A stretch of 7,860 nt of DNA from Treponema sp. (GTDB lineage Bacteria; Spirochaetota; Spirochaetia; Treponematales; Breznakiellaceae), in NCBI GenBank assembly GCA_031270205.1, contig JAISYA010000220.1:1-7860 (forward strand), given 5' to 3'. Made by a program: the position numbers and the translations under genes. Numbering within the stretch: position 1 is the stretch's first letter; every line of letters begins with the position of its first letter. Of this stretch, positions 6,801 through 7,860 are shown piece after piece. The notes below the pieces were generated by a model. It worked only from the letters and a program-made list of their open reading frames with translations, was not told where the DNA came from and made no database searches.

Positions 6801-7105
6801 TTCGAGTCTTTCGTGTTGTTAAACACGGATATAAGATACGGAGGCGTCTCCGTAGCAAGTTTCGGGTTCTCTTTTTGGGTAATGGTAATATCCAAAAAGT
6901 CGAGAGAGTTCGACATGTTCACGATGTAGGTTGACGCCGCAGTGATGTCTTTGGTCTCTAGCGCCCCGTCAATGGTTATGTCTCCCTTAATTTGCAGCTT
7001 GAAATCTTCGGGGGTGAACCCTATCGGGTTTAAGCAAGAATACAGAAACACCAATACCGCGGCACATAGGACGAATCCGGTAATGAATCTCAGGTATTTT
7101 CTCAT
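3890..7105 (-). CDS. Large modular surface/periplasmic lipoprotein of unknown function, 1071 aa
   Basis: The N-terminus is a lipoprotein signal: basic MRKYLR, a hydrophobic core at 7-22, and lipobox LYSC with Cys24 as the lipidation site. The rest should lie outside the inner membrane. Residues 30-180 form a threonine- and asparagine-rich beta-type region. Residues 259-380, 397-495 and 504-605 look like three divergent copies of one module. Each opens with G-x-[FI]-x-[VL]-x-N, has a V-x-[FLI] strand about 20 residues in, and ends with a strand after an [IL]-x-G-x-Y or similar turn. Residues 640-775 form another domain, then a proline linker (777-790, five CCG codons in a row) leads to an aromatic C-terminal domain (794-1071) rich in Trp, Tyr, Gly and His, with GWWWEEYPCDEF at 879-890. 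AGGAG 7 bases before the ATG supports the start. I recognise no named family; Ig-like repeats and ligand binding are inferences. It is monocistronic with its own terminator. Confidence 0.85.
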   Translation of the reverse strand: MRKYLRFITGFVLCAAVLVFLYSCLNPIGFTPEDFKLQIKGDITIDGALETKDITAASTYIVNMSNSLDFLDITITQKENPKLATETPPYLISVFNNTKDSNNNWKIVKTKYVQASDIEYEVELNIQQRPGGSSSVKKTADVYATQSKGIYYVWMYRTEDASYINEQKANGVSDEFADIVVVSPNDPNMRRPFPIPKPGDTNTTIDINVGSSDNAAIQDILQKIANTIVNIADNTGEKTPEEENGSVPPIISPKNRATMGTFVVVNLSRTRNVDWVQFVDEGRTFGDPLQNVIHTINSVSVQNEGGTVAFPAVAAQDRRAIALQQGQYKITAGHNGTERTAMKTGIIVPSNDPQTTKEHYLYFYRDKSGNYVVNVEKPGENDMDPTDVLPPSQGSGVGRITLVNKTTGAVLDSVTLEARDYPARGDKTWTYTDFARGAPLNINASDDVDMIGTSLFPIDGYFIASVNAITSEGACAVTRLVYLNNTIAEIIVTDNDVAARKVPGARINVLNTSSTISVVESVKITDAKTSANYQVYTTNVPNGNAVTFDVINSIGMPIIEGRDYTAQASVTVTKQFTGIFEVNGEEVENPVLTYSGAINVSIAPDGKLYGANGPASHLRTITVSESDLIAGGLIPPTPPGAPGFIPVTDVVILNGEYAGDGVKFFARDGNPRTIQWLAIPDDATAFNPLHGNNDPRGYWKVGALDAMTNAAHYSLTRTGVLTVQSSWSYDYLNVAYVVENGIAQGTRNPGLNTVGSLLLDGVDLSKDFVKVIKLKTPPPSVTAPPPPPGGGTQGLILNYTGKNAPSDLYSINLIEVYERPEIIAQWQSVHITPSGPAPATGTVDDVGYHYYTGGVRRYQIPLIEAGATGVGNFKTGRTGWWWEEYPCDEFNDRFGSTSEGWLQGFAHGRESALWHYPGPSGYKSMGFNYWGTGNTVDSVHGGHYSGRVEPYFLGSFWTGRSGDPHAAQRAAVNARSAAAGVTGTWVTKVSDDGKFNAAGEQILLSVPKNKGVIWLRMRTDYYSALTGYHWKASGTLEWFCYNPDTDYQKDASGNIIIDVYPYAAPYMNYRK

Positions 7106-7112
7106 AAATCAG

Positions 7113-7148
7113 CTCCTCATAACAGGCGTTTCTCCATCACCTGTTACA
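7113..7148 (-). promoter_or_regulatory. 5' leader hairpin abutting the ribosome binding site of the large lipoprotein
   Basis: On the minus strand, TAACAGG (7146-7140) pairs with CCTGTTA (7126-7120) across a 13-base loop. Two further G-U pairs could extend the stem to 9 base pairs. The 3' arm ends 2 bases before the Shine-Dalgarno GAGGAG (7118-7113), which itself sits 7 bases from the ATG at 7105. Such a hairpin could modulate ribosome access or protect the mRNA. It matches no riboswitch class I know. Confidence 0.45.
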
Positions 7149-7168
7149 TATGTTATAAGATAACCGTT

Positions 7169-7174
7169 ATTATA
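7169..7174 (-). promoter_or_regulatory. Candidate -10 box (TATAAT) for the large lipoprotein gene
   Basis: A perfect TATAAT lies on the minus strand at 7174-7169, which would start transcription near 7162 and give a leader of about 57 bases. No convincing -35 lies 16-18 bases upstream (CGATAT at a 17-base spacing), so the promoter may be activator-dependent, or the match may be chance in an AT-rich stretch. Confidence 0.38.
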
Positions 7175-7200
7175 TAGCTCCATTCATACATATATCGCGG

Positions 7201-7728
7201 TATTTCAGTTTTTCAGTGGTTTTCCGTTTTTTTTGTGAAATTTTTTCTCAAGGAGCGCATATCCGCCTGTCCGCCGAAACACGAACCTGCGGCGGGAATA
7301 CGAGGCGCGAATACCCCGGGCGGGACGGTACGGTTGAGTTTTACCCGCGCTACCGGCGCTCCGGGGAAGCTTACCATTAATTTCCTTTTTTGTGCTGATC
7401 GCGGAGAGACACCTGCCGGCCTTTTTGTTTTTGAAAGCAACATAGAAATACGGACGACCGGCACAGGCGAAAACAGAGAAGGGAAGGACCATAACGAACT
7501 CCTTACCGAAAGCAAGCGGCTGGACCTATGTGCCAGCCAGGTGCCAATTCGAAAAAGTGAATACGTTATAGCGCCCTTTCTCTGGGTGGCTATTCAGGGT
7601 GGATAAACAAGTTGATTACTTTCCAGACGTTTTTCGCGTTTACGCCCCTTTCGTTGAAACAGTATGAAAATGCCGCACTTAAAAACGCTGTCTGAACAAG
7701 TTTTTCAAACTTTTTTACACTCCCAAGA
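7201..7728. other. About 530 bases with no firmly supported gene; open in several frames
   Basis: Frames are open on both strands here but none is convincing. On the minus strand, a 95-codon ORF (7492 to 7205) has a good AAGGAG 6 bases before its ATG, and encodes a very basic, low-complexity product unlike any family I know. A 100-codon frame (7515 to 7213) overlaps it. On the plus strand, a 123-codon frame (7235-7606) starts with GTG, has no ribosome binding site, and contains a stretch GKLTINFLFCADRGETPAGL that looks mildly protein-like. At most one can be real, and the area may be a decayed gene. An AT-rich hairpin AAGTTT/AAACTT at 7698-7712 followed by T's could act as a rightward terminator. 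Confidence 0.35.
7205..7492 (-). CDS. Doubtful small basic ORF, 95 aa
   Basis: Its only support is an AAGGAG placed 6 bases before the ATG, and its orientation between the tRNA and the large lipoprotein on the same strand. The product is rich in Lys and Arg throughout and has a weak hydrophobic N-terminus (MVLPFSVFACAGRPYFYVAF). There is no recognisable domain, and the region is also open in two other frames, which weakens the call. It ends with TGA 97 bases before the lipoprotein start. It may be a chance ORF in DNA that lacks stop codons. Confidence 0.2.
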   Translation of the reverse strand: MVLPFSVFACAGRPYFYVAFKNKKAGRCLSAISTKKEINGKLPRSAGSAGKTQPYRPARGIRASYSRRRFVFRRTGGYALLEKKFHKKNGKPLKN

Positions 7729-7800
7729 TGGGCGATACTGGATTTGAACCAGTGACTTCTACCGTGTGAAGGTAACACTCTCCCGCTGAGTTAATCGCCC
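7729..7800 (-). tRNA. tRNA-Val (anticodon CAC)
   Basis: A full 72-base cloverleaf can be drawn on the minus strand: acceptor stem GGGCGAT with ATCGCCC, D arm ACTC-AGCGGGA-GAGT, anticodon stem TTACC/GGTAG with loop TTCACAC, a 5-base variable loop, and T arm ACTGG-TTCAAAT-CCAGT. The loop places CAC at positions 34-36, reading GUG valine codons. The first anticodon-stem pair is a U-G wobble. The discriminator is A, and CCA is not encoded (the next bases are TCT), so it must be added by the CCA-adding enzyme. A well-formed promoter lies just upstream. Confidence 0.95.
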
Positions 7801-7814
7801 ATAGAACAGTTTAG

Positions 7815-7843
7815 AAATTAGCATGAAACTTGCGGTCTGTCAA
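7815..7843 (-). promoter_or_regulatory. Promoter of tRNA-Val
   Basis: On the minus strand, a perfect TTGACA (7843-7838) is followed 17 bases later by TAATTT (7820-7815). The -10 is weak but is preceded by TGC, giving an extended -10. The start would fall near 7808, about 8 bases before the mature tRNA 5' end, as expected for a tRNA gene with a short 5' leader. Confidence 0.72.
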
Positions 7844-7860
7844 GCTGTAAAAATAAGGGT

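Noticed and set aside
7109..7120. Three-codon upstream ORF (ATG AGG AGC TGA) in the lipoprotein leader
   Set aside because: It is made of the Shine-Dalgarno sequence itself and has no ribosome binding site of its own.
7106..7146. Possible fluoride riboswitch, because the leader contains GGTGATGG and later GAGGAGCTGAT
   Set aside because: The second helix and required spacing are missing, the whole element is too short, and the downstream gene is not a fluoride exporter or related enzyme.
7590..7778. 62-codon open frame on the minus strand
   Set aside because: It begins inside the tRNA-Val gene; the start of its product is just translated tRNA sequence.

Overview
The window reads as chromosomal DNA from a Treponema-like spirochaete of moderate GC content, plausibly a gut or other host-associated lineage. 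The main clue is a 465-residue helical protein of a type I associate with Treponema (DUF5312, from memory). It sits directly upstream of a lipoprotein oligopeptide-binding protein. Two of the three large proteins start with lipoprotein signal peptides, which fits the lipoprotein-rich spirochaete envelope. The genus is an inference from protein character, not from a database search.

Layout from left to right. Positions 1-98 (+) hold the last 31 codons of a lytic transglycosylase. A 47-codon candidate membrane-protein ORF overlaps it by ATGA (95-238, +). Positions 239-368 are a hairpin-rich convergent intergenic gap containing an almost perfect 22-base palindrome. Next comes a two-gene operon on the minus strand: the DUF5312-like gene (3578 to 2181), then 12 bases later an OppA-type peptide-binding lipoprotein (2168 to 369). 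The operon's promoter places the transcription start almost on the first ATG, so its first gene is probably translated from a leaderless mRNA. Positions 3579-3889 hold that promoter, a purine-rich tract, a cluster of hairpins, and a strong terminator with a UUCG loop. That terminator belongs to the next gene, a 1071-residue modular lipoprotein (7105 to 3890, -). Its leader carries a hairpin directly against the ribosome binding site. Positions 7201-7728 hold no gene I can support firmly. At the right end is tRNA-Val(CAC) on the minus strand (7800 to 7729) with a clear promoter.

Function. The OppA-type protein is expected to be a lipid-anchored receptor that delivers peptides, possibly murein peptides, to an ABC importer whose permease and ATPase genes are not in this window. 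The neighbouring transglycosylase cleaves murein. The large lipoprotein has three divergent beta-rich repeats, a proline linker and an aromatic C-terminal domain, suggesting a surface or periplasmic binding protein, but its ligand cannot be read from the sequence.

I found no CRISPR array, phage, transposase, toxin-antitoxin or defence system. The most unusual points are the leaderless operon start, the repeat architecture of the large lipoprotein, the extra C-terminal tail on the OppA-type protein that runs into repeat-like intergenic DNA, and the structured intergenic blocks.
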